A DNA stretch of 64,000 nucleotides from Duganella levis. Lineage in GTDB: Bacteria > Pseudomonadota > Gammaproteobacteria > Burkholderiales > Burkholderiaceae_D. The notes under the pieces were generated by a model. It was given only the letters and a program-made list of their open reading frames with translations. It searched no databases and had not been told where the DNA came from. Of the stretch, positions 7,703-16,246 are shown piece after piece; position 1 is the first letter of the stretch; each line of letters begins with the position of its first letter. The stretch covers positions 1 through 64,000 of the forward strand of contig NZ_WWCT01000006.1 in the NCBI RefSeq assembly GCF_009857605.1. Direction: 5' to 3'. The position numbers were made by a program, and so were the translations under genes.

Positions 7703-8968
7703 ATGAGTTTCGATATCGCACTGTCCGGCATCCAGGCCATCAACGAATCGCTGGACGTTACCAGCCACAACATCGCCAATGCCGGCACCTACGGCTACAA
7801 GTCGAACCGCGCCAACTTCGCCACGCTGGTGGCAGGTAGCCAGCTGAACGGCGTGCAGGTCGGTTCGACCACGCAGAGCATCGGCCTGTCGGGCGGCATC
7901 CTGAACACCGGCAACAACCTGGACGCGTCGATCAGCGGCCGCGGCTTCTTTGTCACCCGCACCGCCAACAACAGCATGCAGTACACCCGCGTCGGCATCT
8001 TCGACACCTCGCTGGACGGCTACCTGGTGGATTCGTCCGGCCGCCGCGTGCAAGGCATGGCGATCACGCCGCCAAGCACCGAACTGGGCGCCGAAGGCGA
8101 CCTGGCCATCCCGAACAAATCGATCCCGGCCCAGATCACCACCAAGGCCACCTATGTCGGCAACCTGTCGGCCGACTGGACCATCAAGACCGGCGTCGAC
8201 CCAAGCACCGTGACCCCGACCACGCCGCCTGACCCGTCCACCTACAACACCAGCAAGTCGACCGACCTGTACGACAGTCTCGGCACCAAGCACGTGCTGA
8301 CCCAGTACTTCAGCCTGACCGGCACCGGCGCCGTCACCGTCAACTATGCAGTGGACGGCAACGGCATCGCCGCCACCACCGCGCTGGCGTTCGACACCAC
8401 CACCGGCCAGCTGACCCCGGCCGACGCCGCCACCGGCAAGACCGTGTCCACGCTGGACATGAGCGATGTGCCGGGCACCGACCCGACCCTGTGGCCGAAG
8501 TTCACCAGCGGCGCCAACATGAACGCCACCATCGACATCGACTACACCGGCACCACCTACTTCGCCGGCGAAACCTCGACCGCCTCCAACGCCCCGGTGG
8601 ACGGCTACAGCGCCGGCGCCTTCTCCGGCGTCTCGCTGGGCACCGACGGTTCGGTGATTGCCAAGTACACCAACGGCCAGAGCCAGACCGTCGGCCGCGT
8701 GGTGCTGGCCACCTTCGCCAATGAACAGGGCCTGACCCAGGTCAGCGACACCAGCTGGGAAGCCTCGACCGCCTCCGGCGTCGCCAATACCGACGTCGCC
8801 GGTGTCGGCGTCAACGGCACCCTGAACGTCGCCACGCTGGAACAGTCGAACGTCGACATCACCTCGGAACTGGTCGGCCTGATGACCTCGCAGCGTAACT
8901 ACCAGGCCAACTCCAAAGTGATCCAGACCGAGAGCACCATGCTGCAATCGCTGATGCAGGCGATCTAA
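7703..8968 (+). CDS. flgE: Flagellar hook protein FlgE
   Basis: A 421-residue hook subunit. The N-terminus has the axial motif (LDVTSHNIANAGTYGYKSNRANF) and the C-terminus the paired helix (EQSNVDITSELVGLMTSQRNYQANSKVIQTESTMLQSLMQAI, cited as the end of the family pattern NVDITSELV...MLQSLM). The Thr/Asp-rich centre forms the exposed domains. The length is close to that of enterobacterial FlgE. Secreted by the flagellar export machine and measured by FliK. Confidence 0.94.
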   Translation: MSFDIALSGIQAINESLDVTSHNIANAGTYGYKSNRANFATLVAGSQLNGVQVGSTTQSIGLSGGILNTGNNLDASISGRGFFVTRTANNSMQYTRVGIFDTSLDGYLVDSSGRRVQGMAITPPSTELGAEGDLAIPNKSIPAQITTKATYVGNLSADWTIKTGVDPSTVTPTTPPDPSTYNTSKSTDLYDSLGTKHVLTQYFSLTGTGAVTVNYAVDGNGIAATTALAFDTTTGQLTPADAATGKTVSTLDMSDVPGTDPTLWPKFTSGANMNATIDIDYTGTTYFAGETSTASNAPVDGYSAGAFSGVSLGTDGSVIAKYTNGQSQTVGRVVLATFANEQGLTQVSDTSWEASTASGVANTDVAGVGVNGTLNVATLEQSNVDITSELVGLMTSQRNYQANSKVIQTESTMLQSLMQAI

Positions 8969-8978
8969 GGACTAATCG

Positions 8979-9710
8979 ATGGATGCGCTGATTTACACCG
9001 CCATGAGCGGGGCCGAACGGGCCCTGCGCGGGCAACAGGTACACGCCAACAACCTGGCCAACGTCGACACCGGTGGTTTCCGCGCCAACATGGAGCTGAC
9101 CACCGCGCAAACCGTCAACGGCTACGGCTACGACGACCGCCACATGGCGCAGTTGCAGGCCAACAGTGTGTCGACCAAGCCGGGCACCATGAGGAGCACC
9201 GGCCGCGACCTCGACGTGGCGGTGGCCGGCACCGGCTTTCTGACGGTGCAGACCGCCGACGGCGGCGAAGCCTATACCCGCGCCGGCAACATGGTGCTCG
9301 ATGAAAACGGCACGCTGCGCATTAACGGCAACGTGGTGCTGGGTGAAGGCGGTCCGATCACGCTGCCCCAGTACAGCCGCATCGACATCGGCAACGACGG
9401 TACCATTTCGATCCAGGCGCCCGGCACCACCATCATGCAAACCATCGACAAGCTGCGTCTGGTCAATGCCGAAGGTTCGGAACTGACCAAGAACGAAGCC
9501 GGCCTGCTGGTGGCGCGCGATGGCGCCCCGCTGGCCACCGACCCGGCGGTCCTGGTGCGGCCCGGCCACCTCGAAGGCAGCAATGTATCGGCGGTGGAGG
9601 AAATGGTCGCCACCATGAGCCTGAACCGCTCGTTTGAAATCCAGATGAAGTTGTTTACGTCGACCGACTCGATGACCCAAGCCGGCAACCGCCTGATTAG
9701 CGGCAGCTAA
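8979..9710 (+). CDS. flgF: Flagellar basal-body rod protein FlgF
   Basis: A 243-residue proximal rod protein starting MDALIYTAMSGAERALRGQQ, with the axial motif VHANNLANVDTGGFRAN and the C-terminal helix (SLNRSFEIQMKLFTSTDSM). It starts 10 bases after the flgE stop. Family assignment over FlgG follows from the N-terminal MDxLIYxAMSGA pattern. Confidence 0.92.
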   Translation: MDALIYTAMSGAERALRGQQVHANNLANVDTGGFRANMELTTAQTVNGYGYDDRHMAQLQANSVSTKPGTMRSTGRDLDVAVAGTGFLTVQTADGGEAYTRAGNMVLDENGTLRINGNVVLGEGGPITLPQYSRIDIGNDGTISIQAPGTTIMQTIDKLRLVNAEGSELTKNEAGLLVARDGAPLATDPAVLVRPGHLEGSNVSAVEEMVATMSLNRSFEIQMKLFTSTDSMTQAGNRLISGS

Positions 9711-9733
9711 CCCCACACCTCCAGGGAGTAACC

Positions 9734-10525
9734 ATGAATCCAGCAATGTGGATCAGCAAAACCGGCGTGCAAGCGCAGGACATGAAGCTGCAAACCATCG
9801 CCAATAACCTGGCCAACGCCAACACGATCGGCTTCAAGCGTGACCGCGCGGTGTTCGAAGACCTGTTCTATTCGGTCGAAGCGCAGCCGGGCGCGCAGCG
9901 CGCCAACAACAACACGCTGGCGCCGTCCGGCGTGCAGCTGGGTAACGGCGTGCACCTGGTCGGCACCCAGAAGGTGTTCACCCAGGGCATCCTGCAAACC
10001 ACCAGCCGCGACCTCGATATCTCGGTGATGGGCAACGGCTTCCTGTCGGTGCGCCAGCCGGACGGCGAGACCGCCTACACCCGCGCCGGCCAGTTGCAGG
10101 TCGACGCCAACGGCATCCTGGTCAACGCCAGCGGCCTGCCGCTGATTCCGCAAATCACCGTGCCGGCCAACGCCACCGCGCTGAGCATCGGCGAAGATGG
10201 CACCGTGTCGGCCAAGATCGCCGACAACGTCACGCCGCAGGTGCTGGGCCAGCTGACGCTGACCTCGTTCATCAACCCGACCGGCCTGCTGGCCCTGGGC
10301 GAGAACCTGTTTGCTGAAACGCCGTCGTCGGGCACGCCGACCGATGGCCAGCCGGGCACCGCCCAGTGGGGCAAGATCAAGCAAGGCACGCTGGAAGGCT
10401 CCAACGTCCAGGTGGTCGAAGAAATGGTCGACATGATTGCAGCCCAGCGCACCTACGAGATGAACACCAAGGTGCTGTCGGCGGCCGACAATATGCTGCA
10501 GTACCTGTCGGCGGCGGCACGCTGA
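9734..10525 (+). CDS. flgG: Flagellar distal rod protein FlgG
   Basis: A 263-residue distal rod subunit. The N-terminus has MNPAMWISKTGVQAQDMKLQ and the axial motif IANNLANANTIGFKRD; the segment after DLFYSVEAQPGAQ is the rod-specific insertion absent from FlgE. The C-terminus (VEEMVDMIAAQRTYEMNTKVL) is typical. The stop codon overlaps the flgH start (TGATG), showing translational coupling. Confidence 0.94.
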   Translation: MNPAMWISKTGVQAQDMKLQTIANNLANANTIGFKRDRAVFEDLFYSVEAQPGAQRANNNTLAPSGVQLGNGVHLVGTQKVFTQGILQTTSRDLDISVMGNGFLSVRQPDGETAYTRAGQLQVDANGILVNASGLPLIPQITVPANATALSIGEDGTVSAKIADNVTPQVLGQLTLTSFINPTGLLALGENLFAETPSSGTPTDGQPGTAQWGKIKQGTLEGSNVQVVEEMVDMIAAQRTYEMNTKVLSAADNMLQYLSAAAR

Positions 10526-11196
10526 TGCACACCGCACTGCGCTCCACGCTGCTGCTGGCGACACTGGCCCTGGCCGGCTGCGCCCAGTTGCAGCCGCCGG
10601 CGGTGCGGCCCGGTCCGTCCGACGAACCGCCACCGGCGGCCCGCAACAGCGGTCCGCGCGGCGTCTCGGGCGGCGTGTTCAGCACCGATGTCGGCCTGTC
10701 GCTGACCTCGGACAGCCGCGCTTTCCGCGTCGGCGACGTGGTCACCGTCAACCTGCTGGAAACCACGCAGGCCAGCAAGAAGGCCGGCACCAGCTATTCC
10801 AAGCAGTCGGCCGACAACATCAACGCCCCTAATTTGCTGGGCAAGACCTTCGGCAAGGCCGCGATCGGCCTGGGCGCCTCCAACACCTTTGCCGGCGACG
10901 CCACCAGCACCCAGCAGAACGCCCTGACCGGCGCCATCACCGTGATCGTGCAGGAAGTGCTGCCGAACGGCCTGCTGCGCATCTCCGGCGAAAAAACCCT
11001 GACCCTGAACAACGGCGAAGAATATGTGCGCCTGCGCGGCTACCTGCGCGCGGCCGATATCGACGCCGACAACCAGGTGTCGTCGCAACGCATCGCCAAC
11101 GCCCGCATCGCCTACTCGGCGCAAGGCACGCTGGCCGAAACCCAGCAGCCGGGTTGGCTGACGCGCTTCTTCAACGGCCCATTGATGCCGTTCTGA
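10525..11196 (+). CDS. flgH: Flagellar L-ring lipoprotein FlgH
   Basis: A 223-residue outer-membrane lipoprotein. The signal peptide ends in the lipobox LALAGC, giving a lipidated Cys at about residue 19. The FlgH domain follows (VGLSLTSDSRAFRVGDVVTVNLLETTQASKKAGT, seen as the family pattern RVGDVVTV...LLETTQASK) and ends with the conserved NARIAYSAQGTLAETQQPGWLTRFFNG, i.e. a typical FlgH C-terminus. It assembles the L ring in the outer membrane. Start chosen at 10525 because the longer open frame begins inside flgG without a signal sequence. Confidence 0.94.
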   Translation: MHTALRSTLLLATLALAGCAQLQPPAVRPGPSDEPPPAARNSGPRGVSGGVFSTDVGLSLTSDSRAFRVGDVVTVNLLETTQASKKAGTSYSKQSADNINAPNLLGKTFGKAAIGLGASNTFAGDATSTQQNALTGAITVIVQEVLPNGLLRISGEKTLTLNNGEEYVRLRGYLRAADIDADNQVSSQRIANARIAYSAQGTLAETQQPGWLTRFFNGPLMPF

Positions 11197-11221
11197 GTTT
11201 TACTGAAAGACGGGTGACTCC

Positions 11222-12334
11222 ATGAATTTCCGCAAGTTTATCGCCTTGTCCCTGGCTCTCAGCATGACGCTGGGCGCTACCCTGCCGGTGCAAGCCGCGC
11301 AGGCGCTGCGCAACCTGGTCGCCATCGAAGGCGTGCGCGACAATCCGCTGGTCGGCTACGGCCTGGTGGTCGGCCTGAACGGCAGCGGCGACTCGACCCA
11401 GGTCAAGTTCTCCAGCCAGTCCGTGATCAATATGCTCAAGCAGTTCGGCGTCAAGGTGCCGGACGGCACTGACGCCAAATCGAAAAACGTCGCCACCGTG
11501 ATGGTGTCGGCGGTGTTCCCGCCCGGCTACCGCAAGGGCCAGTCGATCGACGTCGTGGTGTCCTCGATGGGCGACGCCAAGAGCCTGCGCGGCGGCGCCC
11601 TGCTGCTGACCCCGCTGCGCGCGGCCGACGGCGAAACCTATGCGCTGGCGCAAGGCAATGTGGTGGTGGGCGGTTTCAGCGCCCAGGGCAAGTCGGGTTC
11701 GTCGATCACCGTCAACACGCCGACTTCCGGCCGCATTCCCAGCGGCGCCAACATCGAACGGGAAATCCCGAGCGACTTCAACACCAAGCCGTCGGTGCGC
11801 CTGTCGCTGCGCCATCCGCACTTTGAAACCGCGATCAACATCGTCAACTCGATCAACAAGCGCTTCGGCGACATCGCCACCGCCAGCGACGCCACCAGCG
11901 TCGACGTGGTGGCGCCGGCCAATCCGACCCAGCGCGTGGCCTTCATGGCCAAGCTGGAATCGATGAATGTGGAAGTCGGCGAGGATGCGCCGAAAGTGGT
12001 GTTCAATTCCCGCACCGGCACCGTGGTGATCGCCGAAGGCCTGCGCGTGCGCGCCGCCGCCGTCACCCACGGTTCGCTGAAGGTGGTAATTTCCGAATCG
12101 ACCAAGGTCAGCCAGCCGAACGCGCTGGCCGGCGGCAGCACGGTAGCGTCGCCGCAGTCGCAGGTCACGGCCGACCAGGGCCCGGCGCAGATGTTCAAAT
12201 GGCCGGCCGGCGCCAAGCTGCAATCGATTATCGACGTGGTCAACAGCCTCGGCGCCACCCCCGACGACATCATGGCGATCCTGCAGGCGCTCGATCAGGC
12301 CGGCGCCATCGAAGGCGAACTGGTCGTCATTTAA
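11222..12334 (+). CDS. flgI: Flagellar P-ring protein FlgI
   Basis: A 370-residue periplasmic protein with a signal peptide (cleavage near PVQAA, residue about 25). The FlgI hallmark regions are all present: [28 protein letters not shown] near the N-terminus, [25 protein letters not shown], and the C-terminal [22 protein letters not shown], read as separate conserved blocks. Twenty-six subunits form the P ring in the peptidoglycan layer, assisted by FlgA. It starts 25 bases after flgH and has a near-family-average length. Confidence 0.95.
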   Translation: MNFRKFIALSLALSMTLGATLPVQAAQALRNLVAIEGVRDNPLVGYGLVVGLNGSGDSTQVKFSSQSVINMLKQFGVKVPDGTDAKSKNVATVMVSAVFPPGYRKGQSIDVVVSSMGDAKSLRGGALLLTPLRAADGETYALAQGNVVVGGFSAQGKSGSSITVNTPTSGRIPSGANIEREIPSDFNTKPSVRLSLRHPHFETAINIVNSINKRFGDIATASDATSVDVVAPANPTQRVAFMAKLESMNVEVGEDAPKVVFNSRTGTVVIAEGLRVRAAAVTHGSLKVVISESTKVSQPNALAGGSTVASPQSQVTADQGPAQMFKWPAGAKLQSIIDVVNSLGATPDDIMAILQALDQAGAIEGELVVI

Positions 12335-12343
12335 GGATTCCGC

Positions 12344-12787
12344 ATGAACTTTGACACTCCGCTCGACCGCAACCTGGCCAACGGCGTCGCCGGCCAGCTG
12401 AGCAGCACCGCCGTGGCGCCGCAGGCGGCCGCGCCGGGCGACACCGTCGATCCGGCCTACCGCGCCAAGGCCACCGAGGCTGCGGTCAAGTTTGAAAGTT
12501 TCTTTATCGGCCACATGCTGCACCAGATGCGCGACGGCACCCGCGCGCTGGCCGCCGACGACAGCCCGGGCAAGGACCGCATCAACCAGGACATGCTGGA
12601 CATGGCCGACAACCTGGTGGCCGACCAGCTGGCCGGCAAGCGCGCCTTCGGCGTCGCCGACGCCATCCTGCGCCAGCTGCTGCCGGCCGCCCCCGCTGCC
12701 GCCCCCACTACAGTCGCGCTCAATAATTCCCCTGCGAAAGTTTCCGAATCGCAAAATTTGGCGAAATCGCTTAATCAGCAGCAATAA
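12344..12787 (+). CDS. flgJ: Single-domain FlgJ rod cap protein (no muramidase domain)
   Basis: A 147-residue protein containing only the rod-binding half of FlgJ: KATEAAVKFESFFIGHMLHQMRDG and a following helix QDMLDMADNLVADQLAGKRAFGVADAIL give the family signature. The two-domain FlgJ usual in beta- and gammaproteobacteria is about 300 residues with a C-terminal glucosaminidase; that domain is absent here and a matching enzyme is encoded separately at 4559-5335. The gene lies in the normal place between flgI and flgK, and there is no sign of a frameshift: the frame ends in AAPTTVALNNSPAKVSESQN and a clean TAA. Confidence 0.9.
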   Translation: MNFDTPLDRNLANGVAGQLSSTAVAPQAAAPGDTVDPAYRAKATEAAVKFESFFIGHMLHQMRDGTRALAADDSPGKDRINQDMLDMADNLVADQLAGKRAFGVADAILRQLLPAAPAAAPTTVALNNSPAKVSESQNLAKSLNQQQ

Positions 12788-12880
12788 ACGGTCGCCCCTT
12801 ATTACTATCGGACCTGTGGGCGCCGGCGCTGTGCAGCGCGCCACGGGTTCCTCGGACTTCACCAGGAAAAGACCCGCACC

Positions 12881-14251
12881 ATGACCATTACTTATAACGC
12901 ACTGTCGGGCGCCCTGGCCGCCCAGGCTGCACTGAACACCGTCAGCCAGAATCTGGCCAACGTGCAGACCCCTGGCTACACCCGGCAGGGTGTGCTGCTG
13001 AAGGCGACCGCGTCCGATCCTGGCACGCTGTCGGCCGGCAATGGCGTGCAAATTGGTTCCCTGCTGCGTTTCAGCAATACCTACCAGCTGCAACAGATGT
13101 GGCGCGCGAATTCGGATCTGGGCGCCCACGCACAGACCCAGCCTTACCTGTCGGCGCTGGAAAAGGTTATGAGCGACGACCAGTCCAGCATCAGCTATGG
13201 CGTCGACAACTTCTTCAAGGCGCTCAATGCCGCCGGTGTCGATCCTACCTCCAGCCCGCTGCGCCAGCAGGTGGTCACCACCGCCAGCTCCATGGCCCAG
13301 CAGTTCAACTCGATCTACAACGTGGCTGCCAACCAGGTGGTGTCGGTCAACCAGCAGCAGCAGGCGATCTTGCCGTCGCTGAACGAGTCGCTGGCCGGCA
13401 TTGCCTTGCTGAACAAGCAGATCGTCTCCGTCGGCGGCACTGGCACCAACACCTCGGCGCTGATGGACAAGCGCGAACAGCTGATCGACAGCGTCTCCTC
13501 GCAAGTCGGGGTGGATGTGGTCTACAACCCGAATGGCAGCGTCAACGTCTCGCTGAAGAACGGCGAGCCGCTGGTGATGAGTGATGCCGCCGCCAACGTA
13601 GCCTATAGTACCGAGAGCGGCTCCCCGGTGCTGCAGCTGACTTACGCCGGCGTCAAGTTCAACCTGGACGATTCCCAGGTCGGCGGCCAACTGGGCGGCT
13701 TGGGCGACTTCAAGAAAAACACGCTGATCCCGCTGCAAACCTCGGTCAAGGAACTGGCTGACCAGGTCGCGCAGAAGATCAACGACGCGCTGGCCGGCGG
13801 CTACACCTCCGCCGGCGCCGCCGGCGGACCGATGTTCGAAGTTCCCGCCTCCACCGGCATCATGCAAGTGAGCGCCGGTTTTACTAGCGGCGATCTGGCC
13901 TTTTCGGGCGACGGCACGCCGGGCGACAGCAGCAACCTGCAGAACCTGATTGCGGTCAAGGGCCAGAGCGTGACACTGACCTCACTCGGCAACACCCCCG
14001 TGGTGCTGAGCGACGCCGACACCCAGCTGGTCGGCAAGCTGGGCATCCAGAGCCAGCAAAACCAGTCGCTGCTGGCGACCGCCACCACTGTCCGCTCGCA
14101 GGCTGAGGACGACTGGAAATCCACCAGTGCCGTCAACAGCGACGAGGAAGGCATCAATCTGGTGGAATTCCAGAATATGTACCAAGCCAATATGAAGGTG
14201 ATTGCCGTGGCCAACACCTTGTTTGATGCAACGTTGCAAATGTTCGGTTAA
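12881..14251 (+). CDS. flgK: Hook-filament junction protein FlgK (HAP1)
   Basis: A 456-residue hook-associated protein. The N-terminus has the axial motif (TVSQNLANVQTPGYTRQGV) and the C-terminus the FlgK signature (SDEEGINLVEFQNMYQANMKVIAVANTLFDATLQ, the NLVEFQNMYQA block being diagnostic). It is roughly 90 residues shorter than enterobacterial FlgK (about 546), through a reduced variable central domain; shorter FlgK is common in lateral-type systems. A 93-bp gap separates it from flgJ and may hold a late (sigma-28) promoter, but I could not recognise one. Confidence 0.93.
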   Translation: MTITYNALSGALAAQAALNTVSQNLANVQTPGYTRQGVLLKATASDPGTLSAGNGVQIGSLLRFSNTYQLQQMWRANSDLGAHAQTQPYLSALEKVMSDDQSSISYGVDNFFKALNAAGVDPTSSPLRQQVVTTASSMAQQFNSIYNVAANQVVSVNQQQQAILPSLNESLAGIALLNKQIVSVGGTGTNTSALMDKREQLIDSVSSQVGVDVVYNPNGSVNVSLKNGEPLVMSDAAANVAYSTESGSPVLQLTYAGVKFNLDDSQVGGQLGGLGDFKKNTLIPLQTSVKELADQVAQKINDALAGGYTSAGAAGGPMFEVPASTGIMQVSAGFTSGDLAFSGDGTPGDSSNLQNLIAVKGQSVTLTSLGNTPVVLSDADTQLVGKLGIQSQQNQSLLATATTVRSQAEDDWKSTSAVNSDEEGINLVEFQNMYQANMKVIAVANTLFDATLQMFG

Positions 14252-14261
14252 GGAGAGCTTC

Positions 14262-15173
14262 ATGCGTATCGCCACCAGTCAATTCCAGGCCACCATGACG
14301 CGCAGCCTGCAATACAACCAGGGCCAGTTGTCCTCGCTGAGCGCCCAAATGTCCAGCGGCAACAAGATCCAGGTGCCGTCCGACGACCCGGTCACCGCCG
14401 TGCGCCTGTCGCGCCTGGCGCGCGAGGAAGCCATCCTGGGCCAGTACCAGGACAATATCGGCGCCATCAAGATCCGCCTGTCGTCCAACGAGACCTATCT
14501 GCAAAGCATGGTCAACGACATCACTCAGGCCCACGACCAGCTGGTGCTGGCGGCCGACGGCAGCAACACCGGCGACGACCTGAAGTCCATGGTGACCACG
14601 CTGAGCGCGATACGCGACAGCCTGCTGTACAGCGCCAACGAAAAAGACCAGGAGGGCAATTATGTGTTCTCCGGCACCGCCACCAACACCCCGGCCATCA
14701 CCTACGACGCCGGCGCGGCGGTCGGTGCGCGCTACACGTTCAGCGGCAACACCAATCAGCAGAAGTCGGTGATCGGCAACGGCATCACCCAGGCCGTCAA
14801 CGTTGACGTCTCCGGCCTGGAATCGCTGCTCAACAAGCTCGACACCACCATCGACGCCCTGTCGCAACCGAACGTCAATCCGTCCGACCCAGCAGTACAG
14901 GCCGCCATCACCGGCAGCATGGACAGCTCCAGCGCGACGCTGGAACTGGTGGCCGGCAAGATCGCCACGTTCGGCGGCGCGCAAAACATCATGGACACGC
15001 TGAACGGCAATCACGCCAACGTCAGCCTGTCGAACCAGAACGCGATTTTCGAATTGAATTCGCTGGACTACGGCCAGGCCACCGTCGAGCTGAACGGCTA
15101 CAACACGGCGCTGCAAGCATCGTACAAGGCCTACGCCAAGATCAGCGGGCTGTCGCTGTTCAACATTCTGTAA
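14262..15173 (+). CDS. flgL: Hook-filament junction protein FlgL (HAP3)
   Basis: A 303-residue flagellin-like protein. It starts MRIATSQFQ and contains LSSLSAQMSSGNKIQVPSDDPVTAVRL, the flagellin/FlgL N-terminal D0-D1 pattern, then a short central domain, and a C-terminal helix ending in AYAKISGLSLFNIL. Start set at 14262, preceded by AAGGAG; the longer frame begins inside flgK. FlgL connects FlgK to the filament and is a client of FlgN. Confidence 0.93.
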   Translation: MRIATSQFQATMTRSLQYNQGQLSSLSAQMSSGNKIQVPSDDPVTAVRLSRLAREEAILGQYQDNIGAIKIRLSSNETYLQSMVNDITQAHDQLVLAADGSNTGDDLKSMVTTLSAIRDSLLYSANEKDQEGNYVFSGTATNTPAITYDAGAAVGARYTFSGNTNQQKSVIGNGITQAVNVDVSGLESLLNKLDTTIDALSQPNVNPSDPAVQAAITGSMDSSSATLELVAGKIATFGGAQNIMDTLNGNHANVSLSNQNAIFELNSLDYGQATVELNGYNTALQASYKAYAKISGLSLFNIL

Positions 15174-15192
15174 TTTCTAAGCGCCGCCACGT

Positions 15193-16242
15193 ATGCAGAT
15201 TTCGTCCGCCTCCACGCCCCCGGTGATTGTTCCCGGCGCCAATGCCGGCAGCAATGCCAGCGCGGTGGACGGCACCGCGCTCGGCCTGAACGGCGAAAAC
15301 GCCGCCACCGCCACGCCGGTCACACCGGCGAATAATGCGGCGGCGCCGCTGCGGCGCGGCCTGAGCAATTGGGACCAGCCGCTGCAAGGCGATATCTCCG
15401 GCGCCCAGCAGGCGCTCGACTTCCTGGAACAGAGCGCGGCCCAGCTGCGCAGCCTGAAGTCCGAGCTCAGCACCCGGCTGGCGACCCGCCAGCGTTCCGA
15501 CGGCGCGCTGGAAGCGCGCGTGCGCCAGTTCAGCAACAGCTGGCGCAGCCGCACCAGCGCCTCGGGCGGCACGCTCGACAGCCAGCTGAATTTCAGCACC
15601 AAAGGCAGCAACACCAACTTCACCGTGCGCGGCCTGAACCTGAGCAACCTGCGCGGCGGCGCCCGTGAGGTGCTGGCCGTCTCCATCGGCGGCGGCCAGA
15701 ATGTGCGTTCGGTGGTGCTCGAGCCGGGCCTGAGCGACGACCAGATTGCCCAGCGTTTCAATGACGCGCTGGCGCCGGCCGGCGTGCGCGCCGAGATCAG
15801 CGACGACGGCCAGCTGACCTTCTCCACCGCAGAATCGCAGTGGGCCAACGTGCGCGACACGATTTCCCTGCAGGGCGGCGGCATCCGCTTCCCCGGCGGC
15901 CAGCTGACCCGCGTCAAGGCCGATGCGGAAGCGCCGCAAGTCGATCCGGACACCTGGCAAACCACCGACCTCGAATCGATCCGCACCACGCTGGCCCAGG
16001 TGGTGCAATCGCTGTCCAAGGTCGAGCAGTCGATCGCCTCGGTGCGCCAGGCGCTGGCCCAAGTCGCGGCCCGCGCGCAGACCGCCGATCCGACCGCCAC
16101 CAAGGGCGGCATGGACCAGGTGGCGCAGAATTTCGTCTCCACCACCAAGCAGCCCGGCTACCAGTCGCTGCTGTCGATCACCTCGGCGCTGGCCGGCATC
16201 AGCCGCGAGCGCGTGATGTCGCTGCTGCGCCTGCGTTCTTGA
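15193..16242 (+). CDS. Flagellar hook-associated-like protein downstream of flgL (LafW candidate)
   Basis: A 349-residue protein without signal peptide or transmembrane helix, coding 20 bases after flgL. The first ~55 residues are Ala/Thr/Asn-rich and probably disordered. Residues about 75-125 form a coiled-coil-like helix (AQQALDFLEQSAAQLRSLKSEL) and the C-terminal ~110 residues form another long helix set (SIRTTLAQVVQSLSKVEQSIASVRQALAQV), so its two ends are helical around a beta-rich centre, like axial flagellar proteins. In E. coli Flag-2 the gene right after lfgL is lafW, described as a putative hook-associated protein; position and architecture agree, but I cannot confirm homology from sequence alone. 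It closes the flagellar block; the next gene converges from the other strand 4 bases away. Confidence 0.5.
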   Translation: MQISSASTPPVIVPGANAGSNASAVDGTALGLNGENAATATPVTPANNAAAPLRRGLSNWDQPLQGDISGAQQALDFLEQSAAQLRSLKSELSTRLATRQRSDGALEARVRQFSNSWRSRTSASGGTLDSQLNFSTKGSNTNFTVRGLNLSNLRGGAREVLAVSIGGGQNVRSVVLEPGLSDDQIAQRFNDALAPAGVRAEISDDGQLTFSTAESQWANVRDTISLQGGGIRFPGGQLTRVKADAEAPQVDPDTWQTTDLESIRTTLAQVVQSLSKVEQSIASVRQALAQVAARAQTADPTATKGGMDQVAQNFVSTTKQPGYQSLLSITSALAGISRERVMSLLRLRS

Positions 16243-16246
16243 ACCG

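Noticed and set aside
12788-12880. A sigma-28 promoter before flgK
   Set aside because: TAAA at 12785 has no GCCGATAA-like box at the right distance.
11171-13867. Very long minus-strand open frame (898 codons) opposite flgI-flgK
   Set aside because: His/Gln/Arg/Val-rich shadow of GC-rich coding DNA; the plus-strand genes are clear family members.
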